Below, piece by piece: positions 30,396-39,867 of a stretch of 64,000 nt of DNA. The position numbers were made by a program, and so were the translations under genes. The first letter of the stretch is position 1; each line of letters begins with the position of its first letter. The stretch lies in assembly GCA_020162035.1 (NCBI GenBank), contig JAIUNM010000017.1, positions 1 to 64,000 on the forward strand, written 5' to 3'. Below the pieces are notes generated by a model. That model was not told where the DNA came from. It worked only from the letters and a program-made list of their open reading frames with translations, and ran no database searches. The stretch is from Bacteroidota bacterium (GTDB lineage: Bacteria > Bacteroidota > Bacteroidia > B-17B0 > Aurantibacillaceae).

Positions 30396-31253
30396 TTAAT
30401 GGTAATTATTAAATATTTCCCAACTCAATTGGTAGCAAGTTTCTAATTGAGGTAAATTTAATTCTGTTTTAAGTTTGTTTTCGTTAATAAAAGCCATTAA
30501 ATCTTGTGTTGCAATATTTCCTGTTAATTCATCTTTAGCCATAGGACAACCACCTAAACCATGTATGGCAACATCAAAACTACGGCAGCCTGCATAATAA
30601 GCTGCATTAATTTTTTCTAAACTTTTATCTTTTGTTGAATGTAAATGCGCACCAAAACTAACTTTAGGAAGTTGAGGAATTAACGCAGAAAACAATTCAT
30701 TTATATTTTCTTTTGTTGAGCAACCAATTGTATCTGCTAAGGGTAAATATTTAATATCTAATTGCGCTAGTTTATTACTCCAATTTATTACCACTTCTGG
30801 ATTCCATAAATCACCATAGGGGTTACCAAAGGCCATAGAAATATATACAACTAGCTTTTTGTTATGTTTTAAACATAAATTTTGTATTTCTTCTACTCTA
30901 CTTAAACTTTCTGTAATACTTGAGTTTGTATTGCGTTGCTGAAAAGTTTCGGAAATAGAAAACGGAAATCCTAAATATGTTATTTCATCAAATGCACAAG
31001 CATCAGTTGCTCCTTTTACATTTGCTACAATGGCAAGTAATTTACTTTTAGTGCTTGATAATTCTAAACTCTTTAAAACCTCAGCTGTATCCTGCATTTG
31101 AGGAATTGCTTTAGATGAAACAAAACTGCCAAAATCAATTGTATCAAAACCAACTTTTAATAATTGATTAATGTATTTAATCTTTAAATTGGTTGGTATA
31201 AACTCTTTTATACCTTGCATAGCATCGCGCGGACATTCGGTAATTTTAATCAT
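30396..31253 (-). CDS. Hydroxymethylglutaryl-CoA lyase-like enzyme
   Basis: The 285-residue TIM-barrel protein starts IKITECPRDAMQGIKEFIP, the HMG-CoA lyase substrate and metal loop (ECPRDGxQ type). It keeps the signature region GAHLHSTKD and the flexible-loop cysteine in GLGGCPMAKDELTGNIATQD (about 235-255). The family cleaves HMG-CoA to acetyl-CoA and acetoacetate in leucine breakdown. It is convergent with the membrane-protein gene (3-nt gap). A -7 box TAAATTTG (31264-31271, minus) is 10 nt upstream. A related DRE-TIM lyase function cannot be excluded. Confidence 0.88.
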   Translation of the reverse strand: MIKITECPRDAMQGIKEFIPTNLKIKYINQLLKVGFDTIDFGSFVSSKAIPQMQDTAEVLKSLELSSTKSKLLAIVANVKGATDACAFDEITYLGFPFSISETFQQRNTNSSITESLSRVEEIQNLCLKHNKKLVVYISMAFGNPYGDLWNPEVVINWSNKLAQLDIKYLPLADTIGCSTKENINELFSALIPQLPKVSFGAHLHSTKDKSLEKINAAYYAGCRSFDVAIHGLGGCPMAKDELTGNIATQDLMAFINENKLKTELNLPQLETCYQLSWEIFNNYH

Positions 31254-31292
31254 AACACTTATACAAATTTACAACTTATTCATAATGTAGCT

Positions 31293-33485
31293 TTATTCTA
31301 AAATCAACTTTTTAATTAATGTTTGATTATCTGTAGTTATAATTTTTACAAAATATATGCCTTTACTTAAATTAGTTAATTCAATTTTTTGTTCGTTTTT
31401 TAATTTATCTTGTTTAAAAACAATTCTTCCGTCAGTAGATGTTACACTAACATCAAATTCATTATTTTCTTTACTTTTAATCATAACCTCTCCATTTGTT
31501 GGGTTTGGATAAATATCAATAGTAAGTTCAACTTTATGTGTTTCAAAACCTGTAGTTATATTTACAGCAATAGTATATTCTTTTATTGCACAAGCGTTTG
31601 AAACAGTAACTGTTGCAACATAAGCTGTGCTTAGCGTATAAGTATATGCAGGGTTTTGTAAATTACTTGTGCCTCCATCTCCAAAATTCCATAAATATGA
31701 AGTGCCAGAAGTTGTAGAACAAGAAAAATTAACCACACTATTTGTTGATGAGTTTGCTGCGCTTACCGAACCATAAATGTTTAAATTGTTAGTATTTAAT
31801 AAAGTATCCATTAACCCTTCGCTTAAATTATAATAAGTACCACTTGGTGTGTTTTCTAAAACAACTGCACGTACCATATACTTATAAATTCCAGGGTACA
31901 TTAAACAAGTATTTGTATAAGAAGTTGAATTAATAATTGAAGGGTTAATTTTCACATAAGTAGAATTGGTGTCATTTTTCATATAAATATTATATCCTAA
32001 AACATTGGTTTGTGTGCTTGCTGTCCAATTAATTACACCATCGTTACCAATTTTAGTTGCAACAACATTAGAAACTGGCGCAACAACATCGTTTCTTAAA
32101 GTTGGATCGCCCATAAGAGAAATTCCAACAAAATTTTGAGCATAACTATAAAAATACATTGATGTGTTATTTTGAGTAATTTTTGTACTGTAACCAATAT
32201 TCTCTCCTAAACCCATGTGATGCGCAACCCAATGTGGCCTCCCCGACCAAAAATTTGTAAGTGTAGAACCTTGACAGAGAGGTGCTCTTAAAAAATTATT
32301 AGCAATGTCCCAATCGCCAAAGTAACTCCCAAATAAAACAGTAAACACACCGCCTAAATTTGCAGTTGCAAAATTAGATGTGTTACCAATGCCACTTGCG
32401 CTAGTAAAACTGCCTCCGCCACAACCGTAACTCCACAAATAACTTGTGCCATTTTGCATTGTAGTAAAATAATCGGCTGCGGTAACATTACTTGGGTGCA
32501 CTAATGGTCCAAAATTTTTATATCCGCTTGATGCAAACGCTTCTCCGCTGAAATAACCAAAATTATCATCTACAACAGCTCTCTTAATTGGAGAAAAAAC
32601 TTTTTTACGGTAATTATGATCTTTATCTAAATAATTTTTTAATAATTGAAATGTAGAAAGTGTAAATGTTGTCATATTAGATAAATCAACTCGTCCAACT
32701 TGCAGCTCAACACCTGTAGCAACATTGTTTTGATCGAACTTACCATCTCCTGGTATGTTTTGAGTACGCGCAGGCAAACCTGTAACTACATTTACACTTG
32801 CATCTGTCCATACGCCATCAATATCCGCATAATAAGTATCTGCTGGCCATGCGCCTTGATGATCAGTATGTGCATCGGGACCAAAACTTCCACTATATGG
32901 CACAGGTATTTTACCAAATAAAAATAAAGCTTTAGTATTTGTTGGGTCTAAATTATAGGTACTTACAATTTGTGATTTTACTGCTGTAACAGCAATTGAA
33001 GGGCTAATGTAACTTTTTAAAACCTCCCAACCATCGCCCTCTAAATCTTCTTCAAGTCTTTTTATTTCTGAGCTTAAAGAGGTACTATAAGTATCTTCAA
33101 CTAATAAAATTAGTTTCCCTCTATTTTCAATTGCAGGAACTTGAATACCAGTATTAATATAACCATAAGCATTGTAAGTTAGTGTTGGAGCGGTTCTTAC
33201 AATTCCATATTCATAATTTGCGCCAATTGTAACACTGTTATCAACAAATGAAGTTAATGTGCCTGATAAACCCGTTGCAACTGTTGACCAAGTTGTGCTT
33301 GATTTTATTTTTTTTGAAATGCCATAAGAAGTAGCACCTGCCATGCCAACCCAATTTAAAGTAACGGTTGGTGGCGAAGTTTGAACATCAGCCCATAATT
33401 CTACCGCTGCTTGTTTAGCTGTTTGTGCAGTTGTGGTTACAAAAAATATTAAGCAATTAAATAAAACTAAAAGTTGTTTATTCAT
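31293..33485 (-). CDS. T9SS surface protein with degenerate C25 (gingipain)-like domain, PKD domain and sorting domain
   Basis: The 730-residue protein has a signal peptide (ending TTAQ), a fibronectin III-like region (about 25-110), a C25 peptidase-like region (about 115-465), a PKD domain (about 563-642, YLWNFGDGGTSNLQNP) and a T9SS sorting domain (about 655-730, IDIYPNPTNGEVMI). The C25 call rests on the fold order KLILLVEDTY, ALFLFGKIPVPYSG and the late SLMGDPTLRN typical of gingipain relatives. The expected GHG is YGCGGGS (about 350), and the expected cysteine position reads GSYFGDWD (about 384), so catalysis is doubtful. A hairpin sits at its start codon. Confidence 0.75.
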   Translation of the reverse strand: MNKQLLVLFNCLIFFVTTTAQTAKQAAVELWADVQTSPPTVTLNWVGMAGATSYGISKKIKSSTTWSTVATGLSGTLTSFVDNSVTIGANYEYGIVRTAPTLTYNAYGYINTGIQVPAIENRGKLILLVEDTYSTSLSSEIKRLEEDLEGDGWEVLKSYISPSIAVTAVKSQIVSTYNLDPTNTKALFLFGKIPVPYSGSFGPDAHTDHQGAWPADTYYADIDGVWTDASVNVVTGLPARTQNIPGDGKFDQNNVATGVELQVGRVDLSNMTTFTLSTFQLLKNYLDKDHNYRKKVFSPIKRAVVDDNFGYFSGEAFASSGYKNFGPLVHPSNVTAADYFTTMQNGTSYLWSYGCGGGSFTSASGIGNTSNFATANLGGVFTVLFGSYFGDWDIANNFLRAPLCQGSTLTNFWSGRPHWVAHHMGLGENIGYSTKITQNNTSMYFYSYAQNFVGISLMGDPTLRNDVVAPVSNVVATKIGNDGVINWTASTQTNVLGYNIYMKNDTNSTYVKINPSIINSTSYTNTCLMYPGIYKYMVRAVVLENTPSGTYYNLSEGLMDTLLNTNNLNIYGSVSAANSSTNSVVNFSCSTTSGTSYLWNFGDGGTSNLQNPAYTYTLSTAYVATVTVSNACAIKEYTIAVNITTGFETHKVELTIDIYPNPTNGEVMIKSKENNEFDVSVTSTDGRIVFKQDKLKNEQKIELTNLSKGIYFVKIITTDNQTLIKKLILE

Positions 33486-33514
33486 AGATGTAAATTGTTA
33501 TTCTGTTACATCTA
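33485..33514 (-). promoter_or_regulatory. Inverted repeat at the start codon of the C25-like T9SS gene
   Basis: TAGATGTAA (33485-33493) and TTACATCTA (33506-33514) are perfect 9-bp arms with a 12-nt spacer. The left arm includes the first base of the start codon (33483-33485). In the mRNA this would form a hairpin directly before AUG that could restrict initiation. No T tract follows, so it is not a terminator. Confidence 0.4.
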
Positions 33515-33538
33515 AGATAAAAAATAATATGATATCTT

Positions 33539-34264
33539 TTATTTTATTTCATACTTTACCATAAAACTACTAACAACTTTAATTTTTTTAATTGAAATAT
33601 CATGCTTGTTGCTTTCTGCATCAGAAGTGTAAGCGTTATAGCTTTGCACAGTATTTGCCATACTTCTTCCTCTATAATAATTATATGGTGTGTTATGGGT
33701 TGAGTTCTCTGTTTCAATTATTTGTATAGGATTACCAATTTGTTTACCAACTGCAACAAGTAAATATTCTGCTTTATCTTTTGCCGCTTTAATAGCTTTA
33801 ATGCGATTTTCTTTTTGGAAATCTAATATTTTGGTATGATTTAATTTTGAAATGAATGCATCGTGAGCATTTATTAAATCCAATTTTTCATATACTTTAT
33901 TTAAAATATCTACATTATTTAATTTTAATGAATAAGATTTAGAAATAATTACGTCTTTCCCAATAGATTTTACTTTTCTAAAATCAGAATTTGCAGTATT
34001 AAGCGTTAAATTATTAAGATCGATGTTTAATTCTTTTAAACTACTTTTTAAAGATTCTTCTTGTTTATCTATATTTAATTTTTCTTTATTTTCTGCACGT
34101 TCTTGTAGTGTAATAGTTACATAAATTTCATCTGGTGTAACTTCGGTTTCGCTTGTGCCTGTAATTTCTATAAAAGGTCTATCAATTAAACTAGGTACGT
34201 TTAACGATTGTGAGTTTACGTTAATAAAAGTAAACAACACTAAAAGAGTTATTAATTTTTTCAT
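33539..34264 (-). CDS. SIMPL (DUF541) domain exported protein
   Basis: The 241-residue protein has a signal peptide (MKKLITLLVLFTFINVNSQ) and a SIMPL domain: IEITGTSETEVTPDEIYVTITLQERAE, with the central FQKENRIKAIKAAKDKAEYLLVAVGKQIG helix-strand unit typical of DUF541. Such periplasmic proteins are often linked to envelope or oxidative stress, without a known activity. It lies 31 nt behind ftsH on the same strand and may share its transcript. Confidence 0.92.
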   Translation of the reverse strand: MKKLITLLVLFTFINVNSQSLNVPSLIDRPFIEITGTSETEVTPDEIYVTITLQERAENKEKLNIDKQEESLKSSLKELNIDLNNLTLNTANSDFRKVKSIGKDVIISKSYSLKLNNVDILNKVYEKLDLINAHDAFISKLNHTKILDFQKENRIKAIKAAKDKAEYLLVAVGKQIGNPIQIIETENSTHNTPYNYYRGRSMANTVQSYNAYTSDAESNKHDISIKKIKVVSSFMVKYEIK

Positions 34265-34295
34265 TTTATAAGGGTTATTTATTTACAACACTTAA

Positions 34296-36386
34296 TTAAA
34301 CCAATCCTAAATCTGGCAACTGTTCAGTATTAATTTTCGGTTCAACTTTTGGTTCTTCTTTTTCAAAAGGGCGTTTACCAAAAATTTCTTCTAAATCTTC
34401 TTTAAAAATAACTTCTTTTTCTAAAAGCTTTTCGGCTAATTGAGTTAGTTTATCTTTATTGGTAATTAAAATTTGTTTGGTTTTAGCATAAGCAATATCT
34501 ACCATTTTTTTAACTTCGGCATCTATTGTTTTTGCAGTGTCTTCGCTATAGGGTTTACTAAAGCTATATTCGCTTTGTCCTGAACTATCGTAGTAACTTA
34601 TGTTTCCTATTTTATCGTTTAAACCGTAGTAAACAATACTTGCATAAGCTTGGCGTGTAATTTTTTCTAAATCGCTTAATGCACCTGTACTTACTTTTCC
34701 AAAAACAATTTCTTCTGCTGCTCTACCACCAAGTGCTGCACACATTTCATCCATTATTTGATCGGTAGTAGTTATTTGTCTTTCTTCTGGTAAATACCAA
34801 GCTGCCCCTAAGCTTCTTCCGCGAGGCACAATGGTAACTTTAACTAATGGGCTTGCATGTTCTAACATCCAACTTACGGTTGCGTGTCCAGCTTCATGAA
34901 AAGCAATTACTCTTTTTTCGAGTGGTGTAATAATTTTATTTTTCTTTTCTAAACCAGCAATTATTCTATCAACAGCATCTAAAAAATCTTGTTTAGTAAC
35001 AGTTTTTTTGTTTGCGCGTGCAGCAATTAAAGCGGCTTCATTACAAATGTTTGCAATATCTGCTCCGCTAAAACCAGGAGTTTGTTTTGCTAAAAATTCA
35101 ATTTCAACAGATTCATCTATTTTAATTTTCTTTAAATGAACATTAAATATTTCTTTACGCTCATTTAAATCAGGCATATCAACATAAATTTGGCGGTCAA
35201 AACGACCAGCGCGCATTAACGCTCTATCTAAAATATCTGCACGGTTTGTTGCTGCTAAAATAATTACTCCACTATTAGTTCCAAAACCATCCATTTCGGT
35301 TAGCAATTGGTTAAGTGTATTTTCTCTTTCATCGTTACCACCAGTTGCAGCATTTTTTCCGCGCGCTCTTCCAATTGCATCAATTTCATCAATAAAAATA
35401 ATACATGGCGATTTTTCTTTGGCTTGCCTAAATAAATCTCTTACTCTGCTTGCACCTACTCCAACAAACATTTCAACAAAATCACTTCCGCTTAATGAAA
35501 AGAAAGGAACTTTGGCTTCGCCCGCAACAGCTTTTGCTAATAAGGTTTTACCTGTACCTGGGGGGCCAACTAATAATGCGCCTTTAGGAATTTTGGCTCC
35601 CAAATCAGTATATTTTTTGGGATTTTTTAAAAAATCAACAATTTCCATTATTTCAATTTTAGCCCCATCTAAACCTGCAACATCGTTAAATGTTACATTT
35701 ACATTTGTATTTTTATCAAATAAAGTTGCCCTACTTTTTCCAATATTAAATATTTGACCAGGGCCTCCACCACTGCTTCCGCCTCCCATTCGTCGCATCA
35801 TTACAATCCAAAGCACTATCATAACAAGTACTGGTAATAACCATGGTAAAGTATCGGTCATCCAATTTGTTTCTTCAGAGTTGCGTGCAAATACTTGATT
35901 GTTTTTAGGAATTCCAGCATCGTTTTGAACTTTTTGCATTTCTTGTAAAAAGTTATCTATTGAAGGAACAGTTAGAGCAAAATGAGGTCCTTTGTAATTT
36001 TTATCTGTAAAAATAGTTTGTCCTTTTGCGTTTTTATACCTGTCTAATTTTAGAGCACTATCAGGGTTAACACTAATTCTAGCTATTGTTTTGTTTACAA
36101 TAACAACATCTGTAACATCGCCTTTAGCAAGCATTTCGTTAAAAAATTTACCTTGGCTAATTTCGATTACGCGTGGCGAAAAACTATTTTGACCATAAAA
36201 AATAATAAAAATTAGTACACCAACAATTGCTGCATAAATCCAGTAAAAATTATTGCCATTATTTTTATTGCCACCAAAAGGGCTGTTGTTTTTCCCAAAA
36301 CGTTCGCGCATTCTGTCGAACTGCTTTTTGCGTTCTTCTTCAGAGTTTTGGTTATTATTTGTTTGGTTATTTTGTTCGTTACTCAT
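34296..36386 (-). CDS. ftsH: ATP-dependent zinc metalloprotease FtsH
   Basis: The 696-residue protein has an Asn/Gln-rich cytoplasmic tail (1-45), a first membrane span (about 47-66), a periplasmic domain, a second span (about 178-196), an AAA+ module with Walker A GPPGTGKT (about 275) and Walker [12 protein letters not shown], and the M41 protease zinc site [10 protein letters not shown] (about 497). It degrades misassembled membrane proteins and short-lived regulators. rsfS lies 5 nt upstream, a conserved order in Bacteroidota. All key residues are present. Confidence 0.98.
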   Translation of the reverse strand: MSNEQNNQTNNNQNSEEERKKQFDRMRERFGKNNSPFGGNKNNGNNFYWIYAAIVGVLIFIIFYGQNSFSPRVIEISQGKFFNEMLAKGDVTDVVIVNKTIARISVNPDSALKLDRYKNAKGQTIFTDKNYKGPHFALTVPSIDNFLQEMQKVQNDAGIPKNNQVFARNSEETNWMTDTLPWLLPVLVMIVLWIVMMRRMGGGSSGGGPGQIFNIGKSRATLFDKNTNVNVTFNDVAGLDGAKIEIMEIVDFLKNPKKYTDLGAKIPKGALLVGPPGTGKTLLAKAVAGEAKVPFFSLSGSDFVEMFVGVGASRVRDLFRQAKEKSPCIIFIDEIDAIGRARGKNAATGGNDERENTLNQLLTEMDGFGTNSGVIILAATNRADILDRALMRAGRFDRQIYVDMPDLNERKEIFNVHLKKIKIDESVEIEFLAKQTPGFSGADIANICNEAALIAARANKKTVTKQDFLDAVDRIIAGLEKKNKIITPLEKRVIAFHEAGHATVSWMLEHASPLVKVTIVPRGRSLGAAWYLPEERQITTTDQIMDEMCAALGGRAAEEIVFGKVSTGALSDLEKITRQAYASIVYYGLNDKIGNISYYDSSGQSEYSFSKPYSEDTAKTIDAEVKKMVDIAYAKTKQILITNKDKLTQLAEKLLEKEVIFKEDLEEIFGKRPFEKEEPKVEPKINTEQLPDLGLV

Positions 36387-36391
36387 AATAA

Positions 36392-36967
36392 TTAATCTTC
36401 AATAATTTTAAATTCTGCATCGCCCCACAATGCTTCTATGTTATAATAATCACGCATTTCTTTTAAAAACACATGTACTACAATGTTTATGTAATCTAAT
36501 AAAATCCATTCTCCGTTTTGATGGCCTTCTGCATGGTAAGGTTTTTCATTTGCTAATTTAATAACCGTATCTTCTACACTATCAGCAATTGAATTTACGT
36601 GTGTTTTGCTATCTGCATCACATATCACAAAATAATCGCACACTTTATTTTCAATTTCATTTAAATTTAAAACAGTTATATTTTTTGCTTTTTTCTCCTT
36701 CATTCCTTCAATAATACTTTCGAGCAAGCCTGTAATTTGCGCTTTAGTTGCATTTTTTTTAGGACGTTTTGTAGTTGATTTTGGATTACCTTTTTTTTCT
36801 GAATTAGCAATTAAGTTTGCTGCTCTAATAGTCCTTTCTTTTTCGGTAATTTCTTTTTTAGGAGATGCTTTTTTTACAATTGATTTTTTTGCTGCTTTTT
36901 TAACAGGTTTTTTTGCAATTGCTTTTTTTATTTTTTGAACAGGTTTTTTACCCGGAGTTTTTGCCAT
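36392..36967 (-). CDS. rsfS: Ribosomal silencing factor RsfS with lysine-rich N-terminal extension
   Basis: The RsfS/Iojap domain occupies about residues 78-191 (LLESIIEGMKEKKAKNITVL, then DYFVICDADSKTHVNSIADS and GEWILLDYINIVVHVFLKE). It binds L14 and blocks subunit joining when nutrients are low. Typical RsfS is 105-125 residues; here about 75 extra residues precede it, rich in Lys, Ala and Pro with KKP/KKA repeats, like histone H1-type tails. The promoter and a single ATG at 36967 support the long form. The tail probably binds nucleic acid or the ribosome (inference). It is first in an rsfS-ftsH operon, divergent from birA. Confidence 0.93.
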   Translation of the reverse strand: MAKTPGKKPVQKIKKAIAKKPVKKAAKKSIVKKASPKKEITEKERTIRAANLIANSEKKGNPKSTTKRPKKNATKAQITGLLESIIEGMKEKKAKNITVLNLNEIENKVCDYFVICDADSKTHVNSIADSVEDTVIKLANEKPYHAEGHQNGEWILLDYINIVVHVFLKEMRDYYNIEALWGDAEFKIIED

Positions 36968-37021
36968 TTTTTATGCAGATTTTGTTTTTTTTATTATGTT
37001 TACAGTAAACAACAAATTTAA

Positions 37022-37029
37022 TCTTTTTG
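37022..37029 (+). promoter_or_regulatory. -7-like element of birA
   Basis: TCTTTTTG has one mismatch to TAnnTTTG and ends 5 nt before the birA ATG, the same spacing as at several other genes here. A TTTA lies 19 nt further upstream (36999-37002). Confidence 0.35.
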
Positions 37030-37034
37030 CTTAA

Positions 37035-37790
37035 ATGGAAACACTTTTTATTGGTTCAAATTGTATATTTTTAACTGAAATAGATAGTACCAATTCTTAT
37101 GCCATTGAGCTGTTAAAGAACGTTAATATAATTGACGGAACGATTATACACACCCACCATCAAACAAAAGGCCGAGGACAAAGAGGCAACGCTTGGGTAA
37201 CCGAAAAGGCTAGTAACCTTACATTAAGTGTGGTTTTAAACACACATAATATACAAGCTAATAAACAATTTTATTTATCTAAATGCGCGGCACTTGCTTG
37301 TTATGACTTAATGGCACACTATTTAAACAAAAGCCAATATGACATTAAAATTAAATGGCCAAATGACATTTTGGTTAACAAAAAAAAAATAGGGGGTATA
37401 TTAATTGAGAATATTTATAAAGGCGAAAACCTAAAAAACAGTGTTATTGGCGTGGGAATAAATCTTAACCAAAAACATTTTGAAAATGTTAACAACGCAA
37501 CTTCATTAGCACAATTGGGTTATGAAATTAATTTGAATTTAGCATTAGAACAATTTTGTAAATATTTTGAAAAATACATTTTATTATTAAGGCAAAATAA
37601 ATTAAACGTAATAAATGAATTATATTTTAATAACTTATATGGCTATAAAGCATTACATTCTTTTAAAATAAACAATGTAATTAAACAACTAAAAATAGAT
37701 ACTGTTTACGAAAATGGTAAAATAGCTTTGTTAGACGAAAATGGACTTTTGTTTGTATTTGAGAATAAAGAAATTCAATTTGTGTTTTAA
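37035..37790 (+). CDS. birA: Biotin--[acetyl-CoA-carboxylase] ligase
   Basis: The 251-residue protein is the catalytic type without the N-terminal DNA-binding domain. It has the biotinyl-AMP loop GRGQRGNAWVTEKASNLTLSV (about 47-67), then IKWPNDILVNKKKIGGILIE (about 110-129) and VIGVGINLN. It attaches biotin to the carboxylase carrier protein. It is divergent from rsfS. The coding region includes an A10 run (37380-37389) with the frame intact, a useful control for sequence accuracy. Confidence 0.95.
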   Translation: METLFIGSNCIFLTEIDSTNSYAIELLKNVNIIDGTIIHTHHQTKGRGQRGNAWVTEKASNLTLSVVLNTHNIQANKQFYLSKCAALACYDLMAHYLNKSQYDIKIKWPNDILVNKKKIGGILIENIYKGENLKNSVIGVGINLNQKHFENVNNATSLAQLGYEINLNLALEQFCKYFEKYILLLRQNKLNVINELYFNNLYGYKALHSFKINNVIKQLKIDTVYENGKIALLDENGLLFVFENKEIQFVF

Positions 37791-37810
37791 AAATTATTAA
37801 CTTTAATGTT

Positions 37811-38470
37811 ATGGATAGATTAAAATACATATTAATTTTTGGTGTAATTTTTACGTTTAAAATAGGTGCTCAATCTTTTGAAAAAAATTCGTTAGTTATA
37901 CATTCAAATTTTGGATTAGAAATTTACAACACAACTTACAACTATAAAACTAAAAACACTAATTACGCTGCAAGCGCAACAGAAACTGACAGGGCTGCAA
38001 GTAAAAATATTAATGTAGGGGCTGAATATGGTTTACATAAACTGTTTGGGGTTGGTATAAATTTTAAAAACAATAATTTTTTTACTTCAAAAGATACAGC
38101 AACTAATATAACACCAACTGCAAATTCGTTTGATATTTCTGCAGTTGCAAGTTTACATGCAATTACAGCAAAAAAATTTGATCTATTAATTGGTGGCGAA
38201 TTTGGATACTCTAAACTAACATACAAAGCCAACGACCCAACAAACTTAATTTTAAAAGGTGATGGAACATACAGTTCAATTTTTTTAAGCCCAAGAATAT
38301 ATTTTGGAGATTTTGGTATTAATTTTAAATTTTATGCACCGTTTGTAAATTACACTAAAATGAAAACGAATAACGAAGATTATAATTATTACGTAATTTC
38401 TAAATGGAAAGGTAGTCCTGGTTTTGGCTTTAGTTTTGGGATACAATATAAAATAGATTTGGGCAAGTAA
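37811..38470 (+). CDS. Outer-membrane beta-barrel protein
   Basis: The 219-residue protein has a signal peptide (about 1-21, KYILIFGVIFTFKIGAQ) followed by alternating amphipathic strands with glycine turns (NVGAEYGLHKLFGVGINFKN, FDLLIGGEFGYSKLTYK, GFGFSFGIQYKIDLGK). The C-terminus fits an eight-stranded barrel of the OmpW/PorT-like general type. No specific family is recognised. It lies 20 nt after birA, but a TAACTTTA -7-like box (37798-37805) 5 nt before its ATG suggests its own promoter. Confidence 0.75.
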   Translation: MDRLKYILIFGVIFTFKIGAQSFEKNSLVIHSNFGLEIYNTTYNYKTKNTNYAASATETDRAASKNINVGAEYGLHKLFGVGINFKNNNFFTSKDTATNITPTANSFDISAVASLHAITAKKFDLLIGGEFGYSKLTYKANDPTNLILKGDGTYSSIFLSPRIYFGDFGINFKFYAPFVNYTKMKTNNEDYNYYVISKWKGSPGFGFSFGIQYKIDLGK

Positions 38471-38487
38471 AATTAATTATTGTTCTA

Positions 38488-39768
38488 TTATTCAGCTTTT
38501 GAGTAATGAATAATATTTTCATACAATTGTTTAGTAGAATCATTAAACGTATCGTTATGAAAAATAATACAATTAAAGCCATTGTATTTTTTAATTTGAT
38601 TAATTAATGGTTTATACAGCTCTTCAATGTTTTTATTTGCTGCTTTTTGAATTAAAGTTACTTCTGAAATACAATAAGGATAAACTATTAGATCTGTAAT
38701 TTTTTCTTCAATAATATTATACCAATTAAATGGCAAACAATAACTTGCTCTAAACCCATTACAATTTGTGTACCCCATGCTGTAATCTTCAATAATAGAA
38801 GCCTGTAAAAGTTGATTGTATGTTTTAGGAAAGCTTAAAATAGAAAAATGTTGTCTGCTTTTTCTAATGTTTTTATGTGTAATGTTTGACAATCTATTAA
38901 TTTCAATTTTTAATTGTTGTAATTTATCTTTACTACCAAAAGATGGGTGAACGCCAATCATTGAATAATCGGCTAAACGTTTAATTAGAGATTGAAATTT
39001 TGAATTGGTGGCAGAATGATTTTTATCGTTTATACCATAATCTCCAATTAAAATAAAATAAATGCAATTAATGTTATGTTTTTTATGCGTTTCAACTAAA
39101 AAATCGTATTCATCGTATGGGTCTCTTTTTGTGTTTAATAATACATTTAATCTTTCTGAAATACTTTTTTTATATTTTAAATCTGAAATAAAACCTGCTA
39201 AAGTTCTAACAAATCCTTTGTGTTTATAATTATAAGCATTGTCAATATCAATACTACTTAAAAATTGATATTTATTTTTATTAAAAACAATTTTAGAGTT
39301 AAAATTTTTGGTTAATATTTTTTTTAATTCTTCTAACCAAAAATTAATAATTGGCATTTCAATAAAATCGTATTGATATGCTAATGCGTTTTTATAACTA
39401 AAACGTTGATACTTATCTATTTTATGTGGTAAATATTCTTCATACCGAGTTAGCAGCCAAAATGCTGCGCCAAATAAATCAAAAGGAATGGTTAGTTTAG
39501 AAGTTTGAAAAAAATATTTAAAGAACTGTTTGTTTTGTTGAACCTCAATTGGGTAATCTTTAATACCATAATCAAATAAAATAGTATGAGGTACGATTTG
39601 AATGTTAGCTGTTAAATCTATTTTTGAATAGTTAAGTTTTAGTCCATCATGTTTTTTAAATACTTCAGAACTTGTTGTAATTTCGAATGGAATACCAATA
39701 CTTTTTAATAAAAAAGTAGTTAAAGCATAATTTAATCTGTTTGATTTTTTTTCGGTAAAAACAAGCAC
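38488..39768 (-). CDS. Polysaccharide deacetylase family protein
   Basis: The 426-residue protein has a Bacteroidota-specific N-terminal region (about 1-150) and a polysaccharide deacetylase (NodB-like) domain: SSIDIDNAYNY supplies the metal-binding aspartates (about 170), MIGVHPSFGS supplies the histidine (about 260), and a C-terminal NCIIFHNDTF follows. The start is GTG at 39768; no ATG is nearby. It has no signal peptide. It probably acts on a sugar or peptidoglycan/polysaccharide precursor in the cytoplasm, with unknown substrate. Confidence 0.82.
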   Translation of the reverse strand: MLVFTEKKSNRLNYALTTFLLKSIGIPFEITTSSEVFKKHDGLKLNYSKIDLTANIQIVPHTILFDYGIKDYPIEVQQNKQFFKYFFQTSKLTIPFDLFGAAFWLLTRYEEYLPHKIDKYQRFSYKNALAYQYDFIEMPIINFWLEELKKILTKNFNSKIVFNKNKYQFLSSIDIDNAYNYKHKGFVRTLAGFISDLKYKKSISERLNVLLNTKRDPYDEYDFLVETHKKHNINCIYFILIGDYGINDKNHSATNSKFQSLIKRLADYSMIGVHPSFGSKDKLQQLKIEINRLSNITHKNIRKSRQHFSILSFPKTYNQLLQASIIEDYSMGYTNCNGFRASYCLPFNWYNIIEEKITDLIVYPYCISEVTLIQKAANKNIEELYKPLINQIKKYNGFNCIIFHNDTFNDSTKQLYENIIHYSKAE

Positions 39769-39867
39769 AGTTAAATTTAGTGTGTAATAAGCATAAAAAT
39801 AGTTTGAGTAAAATAAATTATTGCAATTAGAATGTTAACAACCTTAACTCTAATATTTCTTCTAAAT

